Part shown: positions 52,469 to 60,202 of the stretch, in pieces
Layout of the letters: each line of letters opens with the position of its first letter
Position numbering within the stretch: the stretch's first letter is position 1
Assembly (NCBI RefSeq): GCF_009363095.1
Contig: NZ_CP045295.1
Coordinates: forward strand, 124,001 to 188,000
Reading direction: 5' to 3'
Origin: Paenibacillus cellulositrophicus
Lineage (GTDB): Bacteria; Bacillota; Bacilli; Paenibacillales; Paenibacillaceae
Length of the DNA: 64,000 bases
Notes under the pieces: generated by a model
What the model was told of the DNA's origin: nothing
Databases searched by the model: none
Seen by the model: only the letters and a program-made list of their open reading frames with translations
Position numbers and translations under genes: made by a program

Positions 52469-52804
52469 TTAGATCACTGTTTTTTCTTCTGTGACCATGA
52501 TGCCGACAGAGCTGTAGTCAATGAACTTCTTTTCGTCGGGTTGAACTTTTTGCAGGTAGTTGTCCGATGTGAAGAATGCATCATGGTCGGCCCAACTGTC
52601 GAACCAGATTTCAGTAAGCCCATCATACGCTGGTTGCGGATAGCCCTCGGCGGCAACCGGGTGAGACACCACATATTTTCGGACATACTTCTTGGCCTCT
52701 GGGATCGAGGTAAATAACGGAGCGTGGTTATGTCGATGGTATTCTACGAACTTATCGACACTCATCCCCCCGATCCGATTGATCATATATACAAACTTTA
52801 TCAT
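52469..52804 (-). CDS. EthD-family small protein
   Basis: 111 residues from ATG 52802-52804 behind AAAGGTGG. Ferredoxin-like dimeric alpha-beta barrel: MIKFVYMINRIGGMSVDKFV, EYHRHNHAPLFTSIPEAKKY, YDGLTEIWFDSWADHDAFFT, SSVGIMVTEEKTVI. EthD-type proteins assist ether or aromatic degradation and include methylmuconolactone-type enzymes. It occupies the place of the 23S body in the collapsed rRNA operon, between ITS-like and 23S-tip sequence. Confidence 0.85.
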   Translation of the reverse strand: MIKFVYMINRIGGMSVDKFVEYHRHNHAPLFTSIPEAKKYVRKYVVSHPVAAEGYPQPAYDGLTEIWFDSWADHDAFFTSDNYLQKVQPDEKKFIDYSSVGIMVTEEKTVI

Positions 52805-52861
52805 GTCGTTTTCCACCTTTCTGTAATAGAGGCTCATTCGTTGTGGCGGTTTACTAAAACG

Positions 52862-53052
52862 TAAATTTCGTTTCGTTATCCAGTTTTCAAGGATCAAAGC
52901 AGTTCATTCGATACTGCAACTCAGACAGCTTAAATATGAGAGTTGAACTCTCAAAACTGAGCAGCGAGTGAATAACAGATCTCAACCTGATTCGTTGATT
53001 TTACTCTGTAAAGTCTCATTCTCATTACTCATTTTTCAAAGATCAACTTCGT
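52862..53052 (-). other. rRNA operon leader and spacer remnants
   Basis: On the minus strand: GATCTTTGAAAAATGAGTAA near 53035 (16S-leader-like), CACTCGCTGCTCAGTTTTGA near 52965, and GATCCTTGAAAACTGGATAA with CGAAACGAAATTTACG near 52880 (16S-23S spacer-like). These box A-type blocks are hallmarks of Bacillales rRNA operons. They occur in the correct order for an operon read on the minus strand, without the 16S gene between them. Confidence 0.7.
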
Positions 53053-53123
53053 TATTCATTACAGCCTTCTGATCAAATAAATTTCTATATTCCTAAGATT
53101 ATTGAATTAATTATCAAAAAAAA

Positions 53124-53402
53124 TTATGTCAACAAGAAGGGCGAATATTTTTCCACCACTCTGCGGTTCAGGCTGTAATAAATAAATGTTCCTTCTTTCC
53201 TCGATTGAAGTAATCCGCACTCCGACAACTGCTTCAGATGATGCGATAATGTCGAGTTGGCGACGTTTTTTAACTTCTCTCCCAGCGAGACGCAGCATTG
53301 GTCCGGTTCGCTTGCAAGGAGTAGGACGATACTGATCCGCGTCGGCTCTCCAAGAGCTTAGTATACTTTTATGGCATCGCGCATCTCCGACTTGCTTTCC
53401 AT
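53124..53402 (-). pseudogene. ArsR-family regulator with one in-frame stop
   Basis: From ATG 53400-53402 the frame reads MESKSEMRDAIKVY, TAA (53358-53360), then ALGEPTRISIVLLLASEPDQ, CCVSLGEKLKNVANSTLSHH, LKQLSECGLLQSRKEGTFIY and a normal end. The stop replaces the Lys codon usual in VYKALGEPTR, a single-base change. Otherwise the 93-codon winged helix is intact. It may once have controlled the EthD, NTF2-like and oxidoreductase genes downstream. Confidence 0.85.
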
Positions 53403-53517
53403 GTACTGTCTCCTCGTTTTTCATCTATATTTCCTTATTTCTAAAAGTATAAAAATATAGTATGATATTTTTTCTTATTTGTAAATCCCCATCAAAAAAA
53501 TTTTTAAGCGTGATTTA

Positions 53518-53545
53518 AAGGGGACCTTGTTCTTGTCCCTCGACA
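53518..53545 (+). repeat. Fragment of the dispersed repeat (3-prime module)
   Basis: GGGGACCTTGTTCTTGTCCC followed by TCGACA: only the last module of the 145-bp repeat. Confidence 0.65.
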
Positions 53546-53570
53546 TAAATTCTACGCATAGTTTTCTCAT

Positions 53571-53610
53571 AAAAAAAAGCATCCCATCAAAATGCGGGTG
53601 CTTTTTTTTT
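53571..53610. terminator. Two-way terminator after the DUF4855-like gene
   Basis: AAAAAAAAGCATCCC (53571-53585) pairs with GGGTGCTTTTTTTT (53596-53609), giving A/T runs on both sides. It closes the 62428-to-53778 operon and may also insulate the ArsR remnant. Confidence 0.8.
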
Positions 53611-53777
53611 GGGAGTCAGCTTCAATACGTTCGCTTTATCGCGAATGCCATGTGCTCCCTCTTTACTAGCGACGATGAACCGGAGCTTGCCCTTGGACGT
53701 TGTTGCAGTTACTAGTTTCGCTTATGCTGCTTCGGAGACTTGCCCCGGCGCTGAACACCGTCATGCAGCTTCTTCGC

Positions 53778-56318
53778 TTAATCGATATCCTCTCCCAGCG
53801 TGCTCTTATCAACGTCAATCCCGAGAACTTCGATTTCATCGAGGAAGACCCAGACGTTGACAGGGAATTCGACTTTGACGTAGCGGGCGTACACTTTATC
53901 AGCTCCCGCTTCCCCAGGCACGCCGTCAATTATCCCGCTCCAGCTCACGAACTCGGCCGAGGCTCCATCTTGTGCCGGTGGTGTAGTAACGGTTGCAAGC
54001 CGGCTCCAGGATTGGCCGTCAGATGAGACGGAGAAAGTGACGTTTTGAGGGAAATAGATGCCGGGTCCTTTATCCTGAAGAAAATGGGCTCTAACTAGCC
54101 CGATCCATTTGCTGCTGCCCAAATCGAATGTGATTGTGCGGCTCCGTTCGTCAGGGTAGTCGCTTCCCGCATAGCCCTGCCACTGCTTGTTGCCGTAATC
54201 TGCCCCGCCGAATTGGCCGTTCGTAAGTTCGTTCCCGGAATCGGGATAGTTGCTGTTAGGCGGCTTCGAAACCGAATAATTTTTGCCAAGAACCAGATTG
54301 CTGAGCCCCGAGCCGTCAGACCAGGTATGAATGAGAACTTGGGCATAGGTATCAAGCAGTGTTGCTGCCGGAGCGGATATCAGCCCTTGCGCTTGCACGG
54401 CTGGATCGTGAATGTGCGCGAGAAAATCCTGCATATACGTTACGGCATCCTTCGGCTTGTTTTGTTCCAGAAGAAGCTTGATGATCTGCAACCGATACGA
54501 CAACTCACTGCCAAAAACCGAATCGATTTCTTTCGATGCGACATAACTCCGTACAAGCTCAGCCATCGTCTCCGGCGCCGGGCTGCTGTCAATGGCGTAC
54601 GTTCCGTTCAAATATTGATACAGCCAGTCATACATTAAACGCAAACCGGGATCCTTACTTACCCCTAAGTTGTATACTGCATTATTGCCTTGATAGTAAG
54701 CTCTGAAACCATTTTGCATCAGGCCGGACCTGACGCCGCTGTCCAAGTATTCGATATAACGCTTGCGGAGTACGGGATCTGTCAGCATCCCGTCATCAAA
54801 TTCAATTTCGTTCCCCATTCCGTAACGCTTTGCATTATTCGCAGCATCTTCCAAACGGTCGGAGTCCATTCCGCCAAAGAAGTAATTCGGCTGGTAAGCC
54901 GCGGCGTCCATCCCGACGTCTTTCCACATAAACATTTTGTAAGCTAAAGAGTGAGGAATCCAGAAAGCCTTCATCTGCATGGCATGCACTTTTTCTGTCA
55001 CCGCGCGAACCATGTCCGGTCCCGATTCGGATATCTCGATTTGTTCCGGCATCCAATACATGCCGACAAGATCAAGATTAGAGTAGCTTTCCGCCTGCCA
55101 TCTTTGCTGGGTCTGATCCAGCCACCACTGCACCGCTTTTTTCCTGTTTTCAAACGCTTTTTCTTTGCCTGCGACGGAGTCGTTAAAGTTTAAGGAACCG
55201 CTGCCGTCAATATCGCCAAAATCTGTTAAAGATTCCCCGGGATTCGGAATCATTAACACAACCTTAACTTGATGATCGGGCTGTTTCAGTTTAGCCCCAA
55301 TTTCCTTGGCTGCCTCATTCAACTGCTGCATATCACCTGAGGGTGCAAATGTTTTATCCAAATACCATTTCCAATCGTCCAGGTTCGTTTGTCCGAGACC
55401 GAAATCGCGGCCGGCAGGCGAAGCAATCCCGAGATATAGAACGCCGTCAAAAAGCCAATCGACTGGCTCACCGTCTTTATTTACATAACTGATGTTAGGG
55501 ATAATCCGTTTCTTGTTCCAATTGCCCATACCATTCGCGTATTGTCCGTTATACAGCAGATTCAGATTCCGGATACCAGCCGTATCTTCCCCCGGCTCCA
55601 GAAAATGAGGCTGCTCGGCAGGAACCTTTACCGCCCCGTCAACCTTGCCGTCCGCACCCATAATTTCGACTTCGTCAATATATTCCCATAGCGAATGATG
55701 CATCGTAAAAGCTATCTTCACATAACGGGCCAAAGCCACTTTGCCATCCGTATTCCCGCCTTTGATTCCATCCCGGTTGCCATCCCATTCAAAAGTCTCG
55801 TGTCTGGGCGGTCCTTCTCCCCAAAGCAACTGAGTAGCGTTATGGGAAAGCAGCCCCCAATTTTCCTTATCATCAGAGACATACATCGATACCGACAGCG
55901 GGACGAGGATCGAGTTCGCTGGATAATCTTGAAAGAAATTAGCCGTAATCTTTCCAATCGACTTTTCCTCTCCTAGATCGAATACGATTTCGCGCGTTTG
56001 TCCGCGTACATGTCCTACCCATGCCGGGTCGTTCATATTTAATGTGCCGTATTTTCCGTCCGTAAGCTTGTGTCCATCATCGGGATGCGAAGCTTCCGGC
56101 GCTTCTGACCATTCGTACGGTAGGCCAACCGCGAGATTGCGGAATTTCGTCTGCTCTTGTGGATTACCAGTATCATTTTCTGCTTCCGTCTGGTCAGCAT
56201 CTGCCGCCTGCTGGATCGTCACAGCCGGCACAGTTGATTTCGCCTGCACCGCAGAGACCGGAGCCATTAACAATTGGGCCGCTATGAATGCGGATAGCCA
56301 TTTTTTATTCAAATTCAT
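53778..56318 (-). CDS. Large secreted DUF4855-like protein with two F5/8 type C-like domains
   Basis: 846 residues from ATG 56316-56318 behind AAAGGAG. Signal peptide (WLSAFIAAQLLMAPVSAVQA). An N-terminal discoidin-like domain (about 45-215: REIVFDLGEEKSIGKITANF, ARYVKIAFTMHHSLWEYIDE), a central TIM-barrel-like DUF4855 domain (about 225-650: FDGVLYLGIASPAGRDFG, DLVGMYWMPEQIEISESGPD, NEIEFDDGML) and a second discoidin-like domain (about 690-840: RTITFDLGSSKWIGLVRAHF, YVKVEFPVNVWVFLDEIEVL). Probably a polysaccharide-binding glycosidase-type protein, last gene of the Lpl-type transport operon. Confidence 0.85.
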   Translation of the reverse strand: MNLNKKWLSAFIAAQLLMAPVSAVQAKSTVPAVTIQQAADADQTEAENDTGNPQEQTKFRNLAVGLPYEWSEAPEASHPDDGHKLTDGKYGTLNMNDPAWVGHVRGQTREIVFDLGEEKSIGKITANFFQDYPANSILVPLSVSMYVSDDKENWGLLSHNATQLLWGEGPPRHETFEWDGNRDGIKGGNTDGKVALARYVKIAFTMHHSLWEYIDEVEIMGADGKVDGAVKVPAEQPHFLEPGEDTAGIRNLNLLYNGQYANGMGNWNKKRIIPNISYVNKDGEPVDWLFDGVLYLGIASPAGRDFGLGQTNLDDWKWYLDKTFAPSGDMQQLNEAAKEIGAKLKQPDHQVKVVLMIPNPGESLTDFGDIDGSGSLNFNDSVAGKEKAFENRKKAVQWWLDQTQQRWQAESYSNLDLVGMYWMPEQIEISESGPDMVRAVTEKVHAMQMKAFWIPHSLAYKMFMWKDVGMDAAAYQPNYFFGGMDSDRLEDAANNAKRYGMGNEIEFDDGMLTDPVLRKRYIEYLDSGVRSGLMQNGFRAYYQGNNAVYNLGVSKDPGLRLMYDWLYQYLNGTYAIDSSPAPETMAELVRSYVASKEIDSVFGSELSYRLQIIKLLLEQNKPKDAVTYMQDFLAHIHDPAVQAQGLISAPAATLLDTYAQVLIHTWSDGSGLSNLVLGKNYSVSKPPNSNYPDSGNELTNGQFGGADYGNKQWQGYAGSDYPDERSRTITFDLGSSKWIGLVRAHFLQDKGPGIYFPQNVTFSVSSDGQSWSRLATVTTPPAQDGASAEFVSWSGIIDGVPGEAGADKVYARYVKVEFPVNVWVFLDEIEVLGIDVDKSTLGEDID

Positions 56319-56495
56319 CAAGGCCAGCTCCTTTTCTTTATTCTCAAGTATAAAAATATCGAAAAACAACTTTAAATCTTTATTTCTACTCCGGGTTCCC
56401 GCTTTTGCGAAATTAGGTATAAGTCATCCGCATATCGGGATATCTGTTACATGGATAGGCATCCTAAATTTACCAGATTTTCATGTGATTCAGGT

Positions 56496-58046
56496 TCAAT
56501 GCGCCTTTCCCGCCAGGAACTCATCGATTTGCCTTTGAAGCTCCTGCTGGATCTTTTTGAGAGCGGGACCAGCCTCCGCTTCGAATTTCTTCAATGTTTC
56601 GTCCGGATCTATAACCCCGTTAAACAGCGCCGTGGAATATTGTCCATCGACAGTATTGTACTGACTGATTTCGTTTTGCACCGGGGTTCCGTCGAATTCG
56701 AAGCCGGCCAAAATATCGGTAGTGAACATGTCGGCATCGCGAAGCACGGCGTCCATTTTCTCATTCTCCGGGTCGCCATGTTCTTCACTGCGCTCATCGA
56801 CTGGATTCCATACCCAGACATAGCCGAAAGCAGAGTAGCCGGAAGTATCCAGAAATTTCATTTTGTCCTCTCCTACCGGTTCCCAGTGCTTTCCTGCGAT
56901 TCCGTAAGAGAGCAGATCGTAGTTTTCCTTCTCATTCGCCCAGTTCAGGAACATCATCGCCCGCTCCTTGTTCTTGCTCACCTTCGGAACAGCGAGAAAG
57001 TTCCACTGTTTGAAATTGGTGATGTTTGCACCCTTCGTCGGATCGAAGAATGTGACTGTTTCCAGCTCGCCGCCTGGCACGTTATTCTTGAACGTGTTCT
57101 TGAATTGGTCGCCAATGCCGAACGCGCCGTTCGGCACGATTGCCACTTTGCCTGCCGAGACTGGCTGCTGGAAATCTTTCGTCGTCAAAATGTCCTTGAA
57201 GATCAGTCCGTCGACAAACCATTTGTGCGTGTTCGCCAGCCACGTCCCAATCGGCTCCCGCTCTTCCAACAGATTGTATACTTTGCCGTCATTGTTTTTA
57301 TAGTAGAGCATCAGGCTATTGCCAAGTGCGTGAGTCGGCCTGACATGTGACTCGTAATCGTTAAGCGCATGGTGGCCGACGAATGAATAAGTGGAAGAGC
57401 CTGCGGTCATCGGGACGATGCCTTTCTCTTGCTCCTTCACCTTGTACGCGAGTGCGATCAATTCGTCATACGTCTTGATCGGCGGTACGCCCAGCTTCTC
57501 TCGAATGTCCTTCCGCACAATGTACGAATTGCCGGACATGTAGCTGACACCGAGCGGAACGGCCATAATTTTGCCGCCGTACTTGTTGTAGTCCCACATT
57601 TGCTTCGGCCGTTTCTTGAGCACGGTTTGGCCGTATTGGGCCAACAGATCGTCCAGTGGCTCGTAGAATCCACTTGCGATCATCTGATTGATATGCAGCC
57701 ATGGCGCATCGAAGATAAGATCGATGTTTTCGCCGGAAGCGAGCGTTACCTGTGTCTTTTGCGCCAGATCAGACCAGGGTACGAACACGATATCGAGCTT
57801 GACATTGATCGTATTCTTCATGCGCTTTTCTGCTTCGGCGATAACCAAATCCATATCCGGCGGTCGATCGCCAGGAATCATGATTTTCAGGGTCACCTCT
57901 TCAAGCTTGGCACCACCGCTGGCGATGTCCCCGGTCTGTCCTGATGGTCCGGGCGTCTTCCCTCCTCCTTCGTTCTTGCCCGAACAACCCACAATCGTAA
58001 CGAGTGTGATCAATAACACCAACGCGATGGGCAATAGCTTTTTCAT
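56496..58046 (-). CDS. Lpl-type sugar ABC transporter substrate-binding lipoprotein
   Basis: 516 residues. Lipobox LVTIVGC, a Gly/Ser-rich linker, then a family-1 binder of the long Paenibacillus type (EEVTLKIMIPGDRPPDMDLV, ASGENIDLIFDAPWLHINQM, RKDIREKLGVPPIKTYDELI, RAMMFLNWANEKENYDLL). Its length and pairing with LplB/LplC-like permeases point to oligosaccharides from plant or fungal polymers. Its gene lies between the second permease and the DUF4855-like gene. Confidence 0.9.
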   Translation of the reverse strand: MKKLLPIALVLLITLVTIVGCSGKNEGGGKTPGPSGQTGDIASGGAKLEEVTLKIMIPGDRPPDMDLVIAEAEKRMKNTINVKLDIVFVPWSDLAQKTQVTLASGENIDLIFDAPWLHINQMIASGFYEPLDDLLAQYGQTVLKKRPKQMWDYNKYGGKIMAVPLGVSYMSGNSYIVRKDIREKLGVPPIKTYDELIALAYKVKEQEKGIVPMTAGSSTYSFVGHHALNDYESHVRPTHALGNSLMLYYKNNDGKVYNLLEEREPIGTWLANTHKWFVDGLIFKDILTTKDFQQPVSAGKVAIVPNGAFGIGDQFKNTFKNNVPGGELETVTFFDPTKGANITNFKQWNFLAVPKVSKNKERAMMFLNWANEKENYDLLSYGIAGKHWEPVGEDKMKFLDTSGYSAFGYVWVWNPVDERSEEHGDPENEKMDAVLRDADMFTTDILAGFEFDGTPVQNEISQYNTVDGQYSTALFNGVIDPDETLKKFEAEAGPALKKIQQELQRQIDEFLAGKAH

Positions 58047-58154
58047 TGTTCATCCCCCCTGATTAAACTATTGAGAAAATAGGTGAATGGGCCAGTTCGA
58101 AAACATCAGCACGCTAAAGCTCGAACCGGCCAGACACGCTTCCCGCTTGCCGTA

Positions 58155-59021
58155 CTATCCTTTTACCGAACCAAGCGTCAAACCTTTAATAAAGTATCGC
58201 TGAATGAACGGATAAACGAACACGATCGGGCCGATGGTAATGCAGACAATAGCCAGCTGCATGCCATAAGTCGGCAAGACGACGTTGTACTGCGTCTGGC
58301 TTACGCCCACATAAGCCATAACATTCAAATTGGACATAAGCTGGCGTATCATCATTTGCAGCGGCAGCATCTTGTAATTGTCGATGAACAGCAATGACAA
58401 GTACCAGTCGTTCCAATATTGCAGTGCATAGAACAGGCTCACCGTCGCGATAACAGGCAGCGAAATCGGCCAGATGATTCGAAAGAAAATATAGATATCA
58501 TTGGCGCCGTCCACAGTCGCAGCTTCATTCAATTCATATGGCAACGTCCGGTAGTAGGAGACAAGAATGAAAGCATAGAACGGATTGAGCAGATAAGGTA
58601 AAATGAGCGCCCAAACCGAGTCCTTCAAATGCAGCCAGTTGGCAATTAATATGTAGAAGCCGACCAGCCCTGTACCAAACAGCATCGTCAGGAAGGTCAA
58701 AAACGATAAAATGTGGCGGTACTTCACTTTCCGGTGGCTCAGCGTGTACGCATAGGCTGCTGTCACGAGAACGCCCAGCGCCGTGCCGGCGATCGTCACG
58801 AAAATCGTAATGCCGTAGCTTAGAAACACCTGCTTGCCGGATAGCAAGAATTTGTACGCATGGAGGCTGAATTTGCTCGGCAGCAGCTGGTACCCCGCCG
58901 TCTGCAGAAGCGATTCATCGGCGAACGAGTTGATGAACACAATCCAGAACGGAATGAAGCAAAACAGCGCAAACGCACCCAGCACCGCGTACATCAAAAC
59001 AAGAAATAACCGTTCTCTCAT
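58155..59021 (-). CDS. LplC/YtcP-type carbohydrate ABC permease
   Basis: 288 residues from ATG 59019-59021 behind AAAGGTG; the open frame to 59060 lacks a site. Six helices, EAA motif in YELNEAATVDGANDIYIFFR, and the usual end VYPFIQRYFIKGLTLGSVKG. Partner of the upstream permease; no ATPase gene is present, as is usual for this type. Confidence 0.92.
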   Translation of the reverse strand: MRERLFLVLMYAVLGAFALFCFIPFWIVFINSFADESLLQTAGYQLLPSKFSLHAYKFLLSGKQVFLSYGITIFVTIAGTALGVLVTAAYAYTLSHRKVKYRHILSFLTFLTMLFGTGLVGFYILIANWLHLKDSVWALILPYLLNPFYAFILVSYYRTLPYELNEAATVDGANDIYIFFRIIWPISLPVIATVSLFYALQYWNDWYLSLLFIDNYKMLPLQMMIRQLMSNLNVMAYVGVSQTQYNVVLPTYGMQLAIVCITIGPIVFVYPFIQRYFIKGLTLGSVKG

Positions 59022-59093
59022 GTCGATCACACCTTTAATTGTCCGGCGAAAAGGACGCATAGTATCGAGCTTTGCCCATTTCGCCGAACATCT

Positions 59094-60029
59094 TTAGAAT
59101 AGTCTTGAATCTGCGTCCACTTTGCGTGCGATCGCATTGAAGATCAGAATCGTGACAAGCCCCATGCAAGATTGGTACACGATGACAGCAGAAGACATGC
59201 TGAAATTACCCAGCTGCCTTAGCGAACGATACGCATACGTATCGATGACATCTGTCGTCGGAAAGAGTACACCGTTATCTCCGATGATCGCGTAAATCAT
59301 ACCGAAATCGCCGTAGAAAATTCGGCCAATGCCTAGCAGCGTCAATATCATTACGGTCGGCCGCATCAACGGCAGCGTTATGTAGAGCATCTGTTGCATC
59401 CGGCTCGCACCTTCAATTCGGGCACTCTCGTAATATTCCGATGAGATACCCGCAATGACGGCCAATAAAATAATGGAATTATAGCCGGCAATCTTCCAGG
59501 CGCTAATCACGGTTAAGATATACGGCCATACACTAGGCGTCAAATACCAGTCCACTCCTTCGTGGCCAAGGAAGGTAAGCGCGCGGTTAATCAGCCCCTC
59601 GGATGTGCTGAATAGCGTCGACGCCATCATGCTGACGACAAGCCACGAAATAAAATACGGTAAAAAAACTAACGATTGCGTGATTCGCTTGAACAGCCTG
59701 TTTCGGACTTCGTTCAGAAAGATGGCCAGCACGACCGCACTGCCGAGGCCGGATACGAGAAACAGCGCATTCAGGAAAACAGTATTCACAGTCACTCGGA
59801 GCCAGTCTTTCCCATTGAAGAAAAACTCGAAGTTTTTAAATCCGACCCATTCGCTCCCCCATATACCATCCGATAGCCGGTAATTCTGGAAGGCGAGCAG
59901 ATGTCCCAGCATGGGTATATACGCGAATATGATCAGAAACGCAATACCGGGCAGTGCCAGCAAGTATAAATACCGATTCCGCGACAACTCTCTCACAAAC
60001 GGCAAGTCGAACCTTCTCTGTCGCTCCAA
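59094..60029 (-). CDS. LplB/YteP-type carbohydrate ABC permease
   Basis: 311 residues. TTG (60027-60029) is chosen as start because AAGGAGG lies eight bases upstream; the frame extends to 60086 with no site. Opening LSRNRYLYLLALPGIAFLII and EAA-like motif EYYESARIEGASRMQQMLYI are typical. It is the first transporter gene after the regulator. Confidence 0.9.
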   Translation of the reverse strand: MERQRRFDLPFVRELSRNRYLYLLALPGIAFLIIFAYIPMLGHLLAFQNYRLSDGIWGSEWVGFKNFEFFFNGKDWLRVTVNTVFLNALFLVSGLGSAVVLAIFLNEVRNRLFKRITQSLVFLPYFISWLVVSMMASTLFSTSEGLINRALTFLGHEGVDWYLTPSVWPYILTVISAWKIAGYNSIILLAVIAGISSEYYESARIEGASRMQQMLYITLPLMRPTVMILTLLGIGRIFYGDFGMIYAIIGDNGVLFPTTDVIDTYAYRSLRQLGNFSMSSAVIVYQSCMGLVTILIFNAIARKVDADSRLF

Positions 60030-60202
60030 AAAGCATTCCTCCTTTCTTGTACGGCTTGCAGGATTCGAACGGAGCCATCGTAGCATTCACGCAGCACTCT
60101 GCCTAGTTCTCATTGGCCGGATTTGGTTCTCGCACGGACGAATCGCGAGCATTCGACCAATTGTTATTGGCCTGGTAAGTTCTCAATCGTCCGCTGCGCC
60201 CG

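Noticed and set aside
56451..57350. 299-codon plus-strand ORF
   Set aside because: It is antisense to the sugar-binding lipoprotein gene, has no start signal, and its composition fits a shadow frame of a GC-rich gene.
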